Assembly: GCF_008065135.1 (NCBI RefSeq)
Contig: NZ_CP042914.1
Span: 7,421,404 to 7,485,403, forward strand
Direction: 5' to 3'
Length of the DNA stretch: 64,000 nt
Origin: Roseimaritima ulvae
GTDB lineage: Bacteria; Planctomycetota; Planctomycetia; Pirellulales; Pirellulaceae
The notes under the pieces are model-generated. The model did not search any database. It saw nothing but the letters and a program-made list of their open reading frames with translations, and had not been told where the DNA came from. The position numbers and the translations under genes are program-made. Each line of letters starts with the position of its first letter. Within the stretch, counting starts at the first letter, position 1. Below are positions 44,477 through 52,459 of the stretch, piece by piece.

Positions 44477-45937
44477 CTACGCCTGTTCGGCGGCCTTTTT
44501 CAGCTCGACCAGCTGCTGCCGCTCGGGCAGCGATTTGTAGGCCGGATCCAGCGGATAGCAGCCGCTGATGATGCCGTTGCGTGGGGCGGTCGTGCAGTCG
44601 CTGAAGGTCCGGCAAATCAGCTTGCGCTGCAAGCTATCGCCGGCCAGCACGTCGGCGGGTAATTGGGGATACGACAACACCATCCGCCCCAAGCCCACGG
44701 CGTCGATCATCCCGGTGCGGACCACGGCCTGGGCCACGTGAGGAACAAATTGTTGCAGGTAGGTATACCCCGAGCCGACCGTAAACATCTCGGGTACGGC
44801 GGCCTTGCAGCGAGCGGCCATCTCGATCTGCCGCACGACCCCGCACAGCGGATCTTCGGGCGGCTGGTAACCATCGCTGGGAGGAAAGATCGCCGGCCGC
44901 TGGATGTGGGGGTTGTAGTAGGGACTGCCACAGCTGAGGTTCAGCAGCCGCACGCCTCGCCGCGCCAACTGCTTGACCAGCTGAATCGGTTCTTCCAGAT
45001 CCTGCTGCAGCGGATCCTCGGGGCGGCACCCAAAGCCGGCTTGATAAGGCCGATCGCTGTCACCACCGGCCGGCTGCCCGACCTCCTCGCCGGATTCATA
45101 GGGCAACGTATCAAACAAACTCAACCGCACCCCGATGGCCAACCTCGGGCAGGCACTGCGGACCGCGTCGATGATCGAAAGCAACAGCCGCGTTCGCCCG
45201 GCAAAATCGCCGCCGTATCGCCCAGGACGCGACCGCGCGCTCAAAAATTCGTGCAACAAATAGCCATGACAGGCTTTGATGTCGACAAAATGAAATCCGC
45301 AGCGCTGGGCCAACCGCGCCGCCCGCACGTAGTCGTCGACCAGTTCCTCCAGTTCCGTATCGGTCCACAGCACCGAGTCATCGTCTGGATCGATGCCGAA
45401 CCGCTCATCCAGCAAGGGATGATGATAAGCGATCCGCGGTTCCAAACGATCTTTTTGATAGGGCCGGCAGAAGCGGCCGCTGTGAGTCAACTGCAGCCCG
45501 ATGACCAGATCGTCGGTATTGTCCATGGCCTGCTGGTGGCCATCGACCAGAGCCTGATGCAGCGACCGCAAACCGGCTTCGTTGCTGCTGATGGCCATCG
45601 TCTGATGTGGGTTGGCGCGCCCATCGGGACGAACCGCAGCGGCTTCTCCGCCCCAGATCAACTTCGCGCCGCTTTCCCCAAACCGCCGCCAACGACGAAT
45701 TGTCCACTGCGACGGACTGCCATCGGGTTCGGCGTCCCAACCTTCCATGGGATGAATGCACCAGCGATTGCCAATCGTCAACTCACCGGCGCGCCCGGCG
45801 GCCGCCAACGGCGAGCCCTCTGCGGCGGACAAGGGAGCTGGGTCGATGGGCAGCGACAGCCCGAGCTGCTGCAGCCGCTCAGTGAGCGCTTCGGGCGTGC
45901 GAAGCTGCGCGATTTTTCCATAGGTGGGCGGGGCCAT
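44477..45937 (-). CDS. NADH:flavin oxidoreductase / old yellow enzyme family
   Basis: 486 residues forming one FMN-binding TIM barrel. Landmarks: NRWCIHPMEGWDAEPDG (FMN site), QLTHSGRF (substrate-binding His), FHFVDIKACHGYLLHEFLSARSRPGRYGG (the canonical OYE/DCR signature H-GYL--FLS--N with RYGG), GVRLSLFD, NLSCGSPYYNP and AVGLGRMVLSYP. There is no C-terminal iron-sulfur or pyridine-nucleotide domain, so it is a single-domain reductase. A Cys pair near the end (CRTFSDCTTAPRNG) sits where larger family members bind Fe-S. It follows uppP by 15 bases on the same strand. The substrate is unknown. Confidence 0.88.
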   Translation of the reverse strand: MAPPTYGKIAQLRTPEALTERLQQLGLSLPIDPAPLSAAEGSPLAAAGRAGELTIGNRWCIHPMEGWDAEPDGSPSQWTIRRWRRFGESGAKLIWGGEAAAVRPDGRANPHQTMAISSNEAGLRSLHQALVDGHQQAMDNTDDLVIGLQLTHSGRFCRPYQKDRLEPRIAYHHPLLDERFGIDPDDDSVLWTDTELEELVDDYVRAARLAQRCGFHFVDIKACHGYLLHEFLSARSRPGRYGGDFAGRTRLLLSIIDAVRSACPRLAIGVRLSLFDTLPYESGEEVGQPAGGDSDRPYQAGFGCRPEDPLQQDLEEPIQLVKQLARRGVRLLNLSCGSPYYNPHIQRPAIFPPSDGYQPPEDPLCGVVRQIEMAARCKAAVPEMFTVGSGYTYLQQFVPHVAQAVVRTGMIDAVGLGRMVLSYPQLPADVLAGDSLQRKLICRTFSDCTTAPRNGIISGCYPLDPAYKSLPERQQLVELKKAAEQA

Positions 45938-45952
45938 GTCTGTTGTTGTTCC

Positions 45953-46747
45953 TTAATTTTTCACCGGAGCGTCGATCAATCCCCAGTACCACAAAACCAT
46001 CACCAGCAGCCCGGCGGGGATACACCAATAGGCAAACCAATCCAAACGCCCTTGCCGACTCCAGCGAATCAGCCACCGCAGCGACACCAACCCAACCAGG
46101 AAAGCCACCACGGCTCCTGATAATAACACGCCCATGCCTTCACTACTTGGTGGGGCATCGATCAGGTCCTTTACCGCCAACACGGTCGCGCCCAGGATGG
46201 CGGGGATCGCCAACAGAAAGGAAAACGTCACGGCATCGTCGTTTTTTAATCCCAACAAGCGGCCGCCCACGATCGTCGAACCGCTGCGGCTGACCCCCGG
46301 CAAGATCGCAAAGGCTTGAAAACAACCCACCACCAGCGCTCGCCACCAACCAAAGCTCTGGTAGCTCGTGTCGCCCTTGGGCAGCCATCGTAATGTCAAT
46401 AACAGCCCGCCAGTGACCAGAAACATACAGCCCGCCAGCAGCGGCGAATGCAAGATGAACTCAAACTTCTTCTTGATCGTCAGCCCCACAATGGCGGCCG
46501 GCACCGTGCCCACCACCAACAGCGGCACCACCCGGCGATCGGCGCGCAGCAAAGCCCAAATCCGCTGCCAATAGACCACCAAAATCGACGCCAACGTGCC
46601 GGCGTGCAAAATGATCTCCAACGACGCCGATTCGTCTTTGATCTCCATCAGCGCCCCCAACACCACCAGGTGCCCGGATGAGCTGATCGGCAAAAATTCG
46701 GCGATCCCCTGCACCACCGCCAGAACCCATACGTCAATCCAAGACAT
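45953..46747 (-). CDS. uppP: Undecaprenyl-diphosphate phosphatase
   Basis: 264 residues from ATG 46747, polytopic. The two active-site signatures are intact: QGIAEFLPISSSGHLVV near the N terminus and PGVSRSGSTIVGG in the second half. The enzyme dephosphorylates undecaprenyl diphosphate to recycle the glycan carrier lipid and confers bacitracin tolerance. This matches the use of the same carrier by the WecA-like gene at 2919 in this window. First gene of a two-gene unit with the OYE-family reductase. Confidence 0.95.
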   Translation of the reverse strand: MSWIDVWVLAVVQGIAEFLPISSSGHLVVLGALMEIKDESASLEIILHAGTLASILVVYWQRIWALLRADRRVVPLLVVGTVPAAIVGLTIKKKFEFILHSPLLAGCMFLVTGGLLLTLRWLPKGDTSYQSFGWWRALVVGCFQAFAILPGVSRSGSTIVGGRLLGLKNDDAVTFSFLLAIPAILGATVLAVKDLIDAPPSSEGMGVLLSGAVVAFLVGLVSLRWLIRWSRQGRLDWFAYWCIPAGLLVMVLWYWGLIDAPVKN

Positions 46748-46794
46748 CAAAAACTATCCAAACTGTGTTGAGTCGATCATTCACCCCACGCCGG

Positions 46795-46860
46795 CCGTAG
46801 CCGAGCGTCGCCAGACTTTGGACGGCGTCGAATTCCAAACTCTGGCGAGTTCGGCTACGG
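46795..46860. repeat. Family B inverted pair
   Basis: CGTAGCCGAGCGTCGCCAGA and TCTGGCGAGTTCGGCTACGG arms in inverted orientation around a short spacer, upstream of uppP. Confidence 0.85.
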
Positions 46861-46994
46861 GAACCGTTTCCCTAGCCGCCCGCACAGGCCAAAAGCTAGT
46901 CTTTCCCCAGTGATTTCGCTACGCCACAAGCCGCAAGCCACAAAGCTCTCTAGCCGACCGCGGCGATTAACCTATACGCTACAGCCGCCCGGAG

Positions 46995-47133
46995 TTGGTT
47001 GTTGGTTGTTGGTTGTTGGTTGTTGGTTGTTGGTTGTTGGTTGTTGGTTGTTGGTTGTTGGCTGTTGGCTGTTGGCTGTTGGCTGTTGGCTGTTGGTTGG
47101 TGGTTGGTGGTTGGTGGTTGGTGGTTGGTGGTG
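46995..47133. repeat. Heptanucleotide tandem array (GTTGGTT and variants)
   Basis: About twenty consecutive 7-base units that change stepwise from GTTGGTT to GTTGGCT and then GGTGGTT while keeping the 7-base register. Confidence 0.95.
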
Positions 47134-47153
47134 GGACGGAAGGGACAAGCCGA

Positions 47154-47223
47154 CAAATCTCAAATCTCAAATCTCAAATCTCAAATCTCAAATCTCAAAT
47201 CTCAAATCTCAAATCTCAAATCT
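47154..47223. repeat. Heptanucleotide tandem array (CAAATCT)10
   Basis: Ten perfect CAAATCT units ending 12 bases before the DUF368 start. They are open in several frames, including the DUF368 frame, where they would encode ISNLKSQ heptads. Confidence 0.95.
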
Positions 47224-47235
47224 CAAGAAAATCCC

Positions 47236-48216
47236 GTGCCCGACTCGCCCCCTCCCCCTTCGCCGGTCGCCGCGACCTGGACGGCGGACATCGTGAATGT
47301 GCTCCGCGGCTACTTAATGGGTGCGGCCGATACGGTGCCCGGCGTCAGTGGCGGTACGGTCGCCTTGATCCTTGGCCACTACCAACGCCTGGTCACGGCG
47401 ATCAGCCATTTCGACTCGACGGCCCTGCACATGCTCCGCCAGCGGCAGCTCCGCGCGGCCGCGGTCCACTGCGACCTGCGGTTCCTGATCGCCCTGGGCA
47501 TCGGCGTGGCCACCGGGATCCTCACCCTGGCCAGCTTGATGCACTGGTTGCTGGACCACCGCATGCCGGAAACGCTCAGCGTTTTCTTTGGCCTGGTGCT
47601 GGCCAGTAGCATGATCGTGGCTCAACAAATCCGCCGCTGGTCAGCCGGTTCGATCACGCTCGGGCTGCTCGCCGTGGTGTCCGCCTATGCGCTGTGCAGT
47701 TTGACGCCCACAGCCACCGAACCCAGCTTGGGCTTCATTTTCCTGGCCGCCATGATCGCGATTTGCGCGATGATTTTGCCGGGTATCAGCGGCGCATTTA
47801 TTTTGCTGCTACTGGGCGTCTACCAGCCAATCACGGGGCTGATCAAAGATCTGGCTCATGGACAACTGACCACCGACGCGTTGATCAAGCTGAGCACATT
47901 CGCGTTGGGCTGCGCGCTGGGCCTGGCCCTGTTCAGCCGTCTACTGCGGTGGCTGCTGGCTCGTTACCGCGATCCCACCTTCGCCGTCCTGCTGGGATTA
48001 ATGCTCGGTTCGCTGCGCAGACTGTGGCCGCTGCAACAAGCCACCCCGGAAACGCTGGATGCCAAATTTTCGCAGCGCCAGTGGGTGCTGGTCTCGCCAG
48101 CGGATTGGCCGGGATCGCTGTGGCTGCTTCTGGGCTTGGCCCTGGCCGCCTGCGTCGGCGTATTGGTCTTCGAACAACTCGGTCGGCGGCTGAGCCAACA
48201 CGAAGAGCGCCCGTAG
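47236..48216 (+). CDS. DUF368 polytopic membrane protein
   Basis: About 326 residues from GTG 47236. The conserved start of the family (VLRGYLMGAADTVPGVSGGTVALILGHY) begins about 20 residues later, and a second copy of the motif (MIAICAMILPGISGAFILLLLGVYQPI) lies mid-protein, giving an internal pseudo-repeat with about eight helices. DUF368 proteins are related to flippases for undecaprenyl phosphate (PopT family) by published work I recall, which would fit uppP divergently upstream. The frame stays open through the heptamer arrays, so an upstream start cannot be excluded. Its TAG stop lies inside a Family B hairpin. Confidence 0.85.
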   Translation: MPDSPPPPSPVAATWTADIVNVLRGYLMGAADTVPGVSGGTVALILGHYQRLVTAISHFDSTALHMLRQRQLRAAAVHCDLRFLIALGIGVATGILTLASLMHWLLDHRMPETLSVFFGLVLASSMIVAQQIRRWSAGSITLGLLAVVSAYALCSLTPTATEPSLGFIFLAAMIAICAMILPGISGAFILLLLGVYQPITGLIKDLAHGQLTTDALIKLSTFALGCALGLALFSRLLRWLLARYRDPTFAVLLGLMLGSLRRLWPLQQATPETLDAKFSQRQWVLVSPADWPGSLWLLLGLALAACVGVLVFEQLGRRLSQHEERP

Positions 48217-48279
48217 CCGAAGTCGCCAGACTTTGGACAGCCGAGCAAACCATCCCAACTCTGGCGAGTTCGGCTACGA
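48212..48279. repeat. Family B inverted pair between convergent genes
   Basis: Left arm CGTAGCCGAAGTCGCCAGAC supplies the DUF368 stop codon; right arm CTCTGGCGAGTTCGGCTACG ends at the mntR stop. It may work as a bidirectional terminator. Confidence 0.85.
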
Positions 48280-48708
48280 TTACGGCTTTGAGGACAAGCC
48301 CTGAGCGGCGATCTGTTCGAACCGCCGCAGTGTTGAGGGGCTGACGTGGTGCTCGATGCCCTCGGCGTCGATCGCCGCGGTCCGTTCGTCGATGCCCAGC
48401 GCCAACAAGAACTGAAACACGATTTCGTGACGCTGCCGGCATTTCTTGGCCAGCCGTTTGCCCGCCGCTGTCAATGCGATCGGCTTATAGGGTTCGGTGA
48501 CCACCAGCCCCTCGGTTTGCAAGCGTTCGACGATCCGATGCACGGTGACGTTGCTGACCGAAAACCTGCCCGCCAAATCGGTGATCCGGCAAACCGCATT
48601 TTCAGCCACTATCTCGGCGATCGCTTCCACGTAGTCTTCGGCCGTCTCGGTCTGGTGGTCGGCGCGGGTCCGGCGGTGTGGTGCGGATGCTCGAATCGTC
48701 TTGGCCAC
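48280..48708 (-). CDS. mntR: Manganese-responsive transcriptional regulator (DtxR/MntR family)
   Basis: 142 residues from GTG 48708, with AGGA 7-8 bases upstream; the longer open frame upstream reads through the operator region and is rejected. N-terminal winged helix: ETAEDYVEAIAEIVAENAVCRITDLAGRFSVSNVTVHRIVERLQTEGLV. The dimerisation/metal domain has RHEIVFQFLLALGIDERTAAIDAEGIEHHVS, the segment that distinguishes MntR (DAEGIEHH) and supplies the Mn ligands. It lacks the SH3-like third domain of DtxR/IdeR. It is divergent from a metal ABC transporter with operator-like palindromes between them, so it most likely represses that operon when Mn is plentiful. Confidence 0.9.
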   Translation of the reverse strand: MAKTIRASAPHRRTRADHQTETAEDYVEAIAEIVAENAVCRITDLAGRFSVSNVTVHRIVERLQTEGLVVTEPYKPIALTAAGKRLAKKCRQRHEIVFQFLLALGIDERTAAIDAEGIEHHVSPSTLRRFEQIAAQGLSSKP

Positions 48709-48757
48709 GGGCGCTTCCTGAAGTTCACAAGGTGAGGGCGGGCGGTAGATGATACGG

Positions 48758-48786
48758 TTGACACTAAGTTTAGCAAAGGCTAAGTT
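48758..48786 (+). promoter_or_regulatory. Sigma-70-like promoter of the metal ABC operon
   Basis: TTGACA (48758-48763), 17-base spacer, TAAGTT (48781-48786), directed toward the binding-protein gene. The first operator-like palindrome overlaps the spacer and -10, a position suited to repression. Confidence 0.6.
48769..48784. promoter_or_regulatory. Operator-like palindrome 1 (probable MntR box)
   Basis: TTTAGCAAAGGCTAAG: arms TTTAGC / GCTAAG, imperfect dyad overlapping the promoter. Confidence 0.6.
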
Positions 48787-48795
48787 CGCTAAAGG

Positions 48796-48811
48796 TTTAG
48801 CATTTGCTAAA
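48796..48811. promoter_or_regulatory. Operator-like palindrome 2 (probable MntR box)
   Basis: TTTAGCATTTGCTAAA: perfect 7-base arms TTTAGCA / TGCTAAA separated by 2 bases. The geometry is like MntR/DtxR-family operators. Between the two boxes lies a further half-site GCTAAA (48788-48793). Confidence 0.65.
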
Positions 48812-48833
48812 TTTAAAACATCCAAAATCAAAC

Positions 48834-48936
48834 GTAGCCGAAGTCGCCAGACTTTGGACACGTAGCCGAAAATCCAAACTCTGGCGAGTTCGGCTACGGG
48901 AGTGCCGCAATCCAAACTCTGGCGAGTTCGGCTACC
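48834..48936. repeat. Family B triplet in the metal-transporter leader
   Basis: One forward and two reverse units (CGTAGCCGAAGTCGCC..., TCTGGCGAGTTCGGCTACGG twice) between the operators and the binding-protein start, so the 5' leader RNA would be highly structured. Confidence 0.85.
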
Positions 48937-48971
48937 AGCGTGCCAGCGACGAAAGTGCAACAGGGAAAGCG

Positions 48972-49976
48972 ATGGATCGGATGCGGAACTTTTTGGTGAT
49001 CGGGCAACAGCTGGCAATCTGGTCGGTGGCGTGGGTGGCATGCCTGGGCTGCAACGGCCCCGCCTCCCAAACCGAGGGGCCTGCGGCGGAACTGGACTAC
49101 CCGATCAAGGTCACCGCCACGGTGGGCATGGTCGCCGATATCGTGCGGCAAGTCGGTGGCGAACAGGTGGCGGTCACGCAAATCTGCGGTCCCGGTGTCG
49201 ACCCCCATCTCTACAAAGTCACTCGCGACGACGCGCAAACGCTCAGCAACGCCGACATGATCTTCTACAGCGGCCTGATGCTGGAAGGCAAAATGTCCGA
49301 CACGCTGGTCAAAATGGCTCGCCGACGCCCCGTCATCGCGGTGACCGAGGCGATCGATGAATCGGTGCTGTTGGAACCCGAAGAGATGCAGGGGCATTAC
49401 GACCCCCACGTCTGGATGGACGTCTCGGCATGGGCGCAGTGCGTCACGGCGGTGGCCGACGCGCTGGCGGAATTCGACCCCGCTCACGCCGCCGAGTACG
49501 AACAACGCGCGGCCGAGTACCGTACGCAATTGCAGGCGCTGCATCAGTACGGGCAGGAAGCCATCAGCACTATTCCCGCGGACAGCCGCGTGCTGGTCAC
49601 CTCCCACGACGCCTTTAACTACATGGGCCGCGCCTACGGACTGGACGTCCAAGGCGTGCAAGGGCTGTCGACCGAATCGGAAGCCGGCTTACAACGCGTC
49701 AATGAATTGGTCGATATGCTGGTCAAACAAGACGTGCACGCCGTGTTCATCGAAAGCAGCGTGCCACGCAAGAGCATCGATGCGTTGGTCGAAGGCGCGC
49801 AGGCTCAAGGCCACCAAGTCACCATCGGCGGCGAACTATACTCCGATGCCATGGGAAAAGCCGGCACCTACGAAGGCACCTACATCGGCATGCTGGACCA
49901 TAACATTACGACCGTCACCCGGGCCCTGGGCGGCCAAGCCCCCGCGGGAGGACTGAACGGCAAACTATCCCCATAA
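48972..49976 (+). CDS. Metal ABC transporter substrate-binding lipoprotein (TroA/MntA type)
   Basis: 334 residues from ATG 48972 with GGGAAAG just upstream; the longer frame starts inside the repeats. Lipobox VACLGC at about residues 19-24. The cluster A-I fold is clear: KVTATVGMVADIVRQVGGE, GVDPHLYKVTRDDAQTLSNADMIFY (first His ligand), GHYDPHVWMD (second His), VFIESSVPRKSIDAL (Glu region) and GTYIGMLDHN (Asp ligand). There is no His-rich acidic loop as found in ZnuA, so Mn or Fe is more likely than Zn, in line with the MntR gene next door. The stop TAA lies in a degenerate Family B repeat. Confidence 0.92.
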   Translation: MDRMRNFLVIGQQLAIWSVAWVACLGCNGPASQTEGPAAELDYPIKVTATVGMVADIVRQVGGEQVAVTQICGPGVDPHLYKVTRDDAQTLSNADMIFYSGLMLEGKMSDTLVKMARRRPVIAVTEAIDESVLLEPEEMQGHYDPHVWMDVSAWAQCVTAVADALAEFDPAHAAEYEQRAAEYRTQLQALHQYGQEAISTIPADSRVLVTSHDAFNYMGRAYGLDVQGVQGLSTESEAGLQRVNELVDMLVKQDVHAVFIESSVPRKSIDALVEGAQAQGHQVTIGGELYSDAMGKAGTYEGTYIGMLDHNITTVTRALGGQAPAGGLNGKLSP

Positions 49977-50034
49977 CCGAACTCGCCAGAGTTTGGACGA
50001 GCAGCTCCCGCTTTATCCCTTATGTAAAAACTCC

Positions 50035-50841
50035 ATGAATCCCTTGGCACACACCGAATCTGCTCCGGCAGCCGACCCGGAACAGCCCTTGTCGATTCAT
50101 GACCTGACGGTCGCTTATGACCGCAAGCCCGTCCTCTGGGACGTCGGGTTTGACGTCCCACCAGGATCCCTGGTCGGCGTCGTGGGCCCCAATGGAGCGG
50201 GCAAGAGCACGCTGCTGAAGGCCGTCATGGACCTATTGCCGCGAGCCTCGGGACGGATCGAAGTCTTCGGCCAGCCGTACCGCAAAACGCGACATCGCGT
50301 GGGCTATGTGCCGCAGCGAGAAAGCGTTGACTGGGACTTTCCCGTCGATGCCCTGGACGTGGTCACGATGGGCTTGTACCGCGACGTCGGTTGGTGCCTG
50401 CCGGTCCGCAAAAAACATCGCCGCCAAGCTCTCGAAGCGCTTGACCGGGTGGGCATCGCCGACCTCGCCTCGCGGCAGATCAGCCAGCTCTCAGGCGGCC
50501 AACAACAGCGCACCTTTTTGGCCCGGGCTCTGGTGCAAGACGCCGACTTGTACCTGATGGACGAACCCTTCGCCGCCGTCGACGCGGCCACCGAACGGGC
50601 CATCATCGACATCCTGCGAGACATGAAGCAGCACAACAAAACGTCGGTGGTGATCCATCACGACCTGCAAAGTGTGCCGGAATATTTTGACTACGTGGTG
50701 CTGTTGAACATGCGGATCGTGGCCCACGGACCGGTCTCCCAAACCTTCACGCCGGAAAACCTGCAAAAGACCTACGGCGGACGATTGACGTTGTTGGATG
50801 AAGTAGCCGAAGCGATGCGCCGCCGGGAGCGATCGCTATGA
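50035..50841 (+). CDS. Metal ABC transporter ATP-binding protein
   Basis: 268 residues from ATG 50035. Walker A VVGPNGAGKSTLLKA, Q-loop YVPQRESVDWDFPV, signature LSGGQQQRTFLARAL, Walker B DLYLMDEPFAAVD and switch His VIHHDLQS are all intact. The VPQRxxVDWxFP stretch is typical of Mn/Zn (MntB/ZnuC/TroB) ATPases. The stop overlaps the first permease start (ATGA), so translation is coupled. Confidence 0.95.
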   Translation: MNPLAHTESAPAADPEQPLSIHDLTVAYDRKPVLWDVGFDVPPGSLVGVVGPNGAGKSTLLKAVMDLLPRASGRIEVFGQPYRKTRHRVGYVPQRESVDWDFPVDALDVVTMGLYRDVGWCLPVRKKHRRQALEALDRVGIADLASRQISQLSGGQQQRTFLARALVQDADLYLMDEPFAAVDAATERAIIDILRDMKQHNKTSVVIHHDLQSVPEYFDYVVLLNMRIVAHGPVSQTFTPENLQKTYGGRLTLLDEVAEAMRRRERSL

Positions 50842-52457
50842 CGACGCTCGCCCCCGTAGCTACGCTCGCCAGAGCGTGGACAGCCGCGCCGAACCACCTT
50901 CTGGCGAAGGTAGCTACGATGCGCGGTCGCGGCGTCAAACTGCTCGCCTGCTTCCTCTTACTCTGCCTTTTCGCCAGCACCGCGTCGGCCCAACCGCCGA
51001 GCGCCCCCCAACAGCCTTCTTCCCAGGAATCGATCGCCGACCGCAGCATTTCCTGGCCCACTTGGCCTCGAGTCCGACGCGTGCTGTTGCTGCAGGACTA
51101 CAACACTCGCGTGGTCATCATCGGTACCACGCTGCTGGGCTGTGCGGCCGGCATGGTGGGCAGCTTTACCCTGCTCCGCAAACGCGCCTTGATGGGCGAC
51201 GCGCTCAGCCACGCCACGCTGCCCGGCATCGGTCTGGCATTTATCTTGGCAACGCACTACGGACAGGATGGTAAATCGATGCCGATCCTGTTGCTCGGCG
51301 CAACTATCAGTGGGTTGATCGGCGTGGGCACCATCCTGGCCATCGGGCATTTAACGCGGCTAAAAGAAGACACGGCGATCGGGGCGGTGCTGAGCGTGTT
51401 TTTTGGCGCCGGCGTAGCGATGCTCAGCGTCGTGCAACAGATGAGCCAAGGCAACGCGGCGGGATTGGAATCGTTTGTTTACGGCAAGACGGCTTCGATG
51501 GGCATGGCGGACATGCGGTTGATCGTAGCCGCGGCGGTGATCTGCATCTTCGGCTGCACACTGTTGTTCAAAGAATTCAAACTGCTGTGCTTCGACGATG
51601 GTTTCGCCGGCTCACGAGGCTTTCCGGTCAAGCGATTAGACATGACGCTGATGGGTCTGGTCGTGGTCGCGACGATCGTGGGCCTGCAAGCGGTGGGCCT
51701 GATCCTGATGATCGCCCTGTTGATCATCCCCGCCGCCGCCGCCCGCTTCTGGACGGAAAAGCTGGGTCAGATGTTTCTCATTTCCGGCTCCTTGGGCGCG
51801 ATCAGCGGCATGCTGGGCGCCGGCACCAGCGCGTTGTTTTCCAAACTGCCATCTGGCGCCATGATCGTGTTGGTTTGCACCGCCATGTTTGGTTTCAGCA
51901 TGATCTTTGGCTCGGCTCGCGGGGTCTTGATCCGCGCCCTCAAACGCCGACGGCTGAACCGATCCGTCGACCGGCAACACCTGCTGAGAGCTTTATACGA
52001 AATGCGGGAAACCGATCCGCAAGCTCCCGCTCCGCCCGCCCGCGAATCGGACTCCGGCAGCTACCGCAGAGCCGCTCGCGGGACCGTACCGGTCGCCGAC
52101 TTGCTGCAAGTCCGCAGCTGGTCGCGAGCGCGATTGATGCGGGAGATCCGACGCTCTCAAGCCGATGAATTGGTCGAATGCAGCGACAATAAAGTTCAAC
52201 TGACCAAACGCGGAGCCGTCGAAGCGCAGCGTCTGACTCGCGAACATCGGCTCTGGGAATTGTTCCTGATCACCCATGCCGACGTCGCTCCCAGTCAAGT
52301 GGACCGCGACGCCGACGCCATCGAACATGTGTTGGAACCGGAGATCGTGGCGGAACTGGAAGCTTTGCTCAGCCGCGAACAGCCCACGATTCCGGCCAGC
52401 CCGCACTCGCTGGCCGCCCACCCCGCTGCGGCTCCTCCGGCAGGCGAGGAGAGCTAG
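50838..52457 (+). CDS. Metal ABC transporter permease fused to a C-terminal DtxR-like domain (permease 1)
   Basis: 539 residues from ATG 50838 (GGGAG 8 bases upstream, overlapping the ATPase stop). An alternative ATG at 50919 starts directly at a signal-like segment (KLLACFLLLCLFASTASAQ) and also has GAAGG upstream. The ABC-3 permease domain spans about residues 90-390 with GSFTLLRKRALMGDALSHATLPGI, FGAGVAMLSVVQQM and VGLQAVGLILMIALLIIPAAAARFW. From about residue 415 a DtxR-like module follows: ADLLQVRSWSRARLMREI...LTKRGAVEAQRLTREHRLWELFL and AIEHVLEPEIV. One metal-ligand position (usual VH) reads VD. A Family B hairpin is inside the N-terminal coding region. Confidence 0.9.
   Translation: MTTLAPVATLARAWTAAPNHLLAKVATMRGRGVKLLACFLLLCLFASTASAQPPSAPQQPSSQESIADRSISWPTWPRVRRVLLLQDYNTRVVIIGTTLLGCAAGMVGSFTLLRKRALMGDALSHATLPGIGLAFILATHYGQDGKSMPILLLGATISGLIGVGTILAIGHLTRLKEDTAIGAVLSVFFGAGVAMLSVVQQMSQGNAAGLESFVYGKTASMGMADMRLIVAAAVICIFGCTLLFKEFKLLCFDDGFAGSRGFPVKRLDMTLMGLVVVATIVGLQAVGLILMIALLIIPAAAARFWTEKLGQMFLISGSLGAISGMLGAGTSALFSKLPSGAMIVLVCTAMFGFSMIFGSARGVLIRALKRRRLNRSVDRQHLLRALYEMRETDPQAPAPPARESDSGSYRRAARGTVPVADLLQVRSWSRARLMREIRRSQADELVECSDNKVQLTKRGAVEAQRLTREHRLWELFLITHADVAPSQVDRDADAIEHVLEPEIVAELEALLSREQPTIPASPHSLAAHPAAAPPAGEES
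50855..50919. repeat. Family B inverted pair inside the 5' end of permease 1
   Basis: CGTAGCTACGCTCGCCAGAG and CTTCTGGCGAAGGTAGCTAC arms; translated in frame if the 50838 start is used, otherwise it forms the leader of the 50919 start. Confidence 0.85.
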
Positions 52458-52459
52458 AC

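Noticed and set aside
46910-47609. Open frames built from VVGCWLL and ISNLKSQ repeats
   Set aside because: They are translations of heptanucleotide arrays that stay open in several frames at once; only the DUF368 frame continues into a real protein.
48758-48811. Reading the palindromes as a Fur or Zur box
   Set aside because: The TTTAGC/GCTAAA arms and neighbouring MntR gene fit a DtxR/MntR operator better; there is no GATAATGAT-type Fur repeat and no Fur gene nearby.
48709-49041. 253-codon version of the MntR gene
   Set aside because: The extension reads backward through the operators, repeats and the start of the binding-protein gene; GTG 48708 gives the normal MntR length with a ribosome-binding site.
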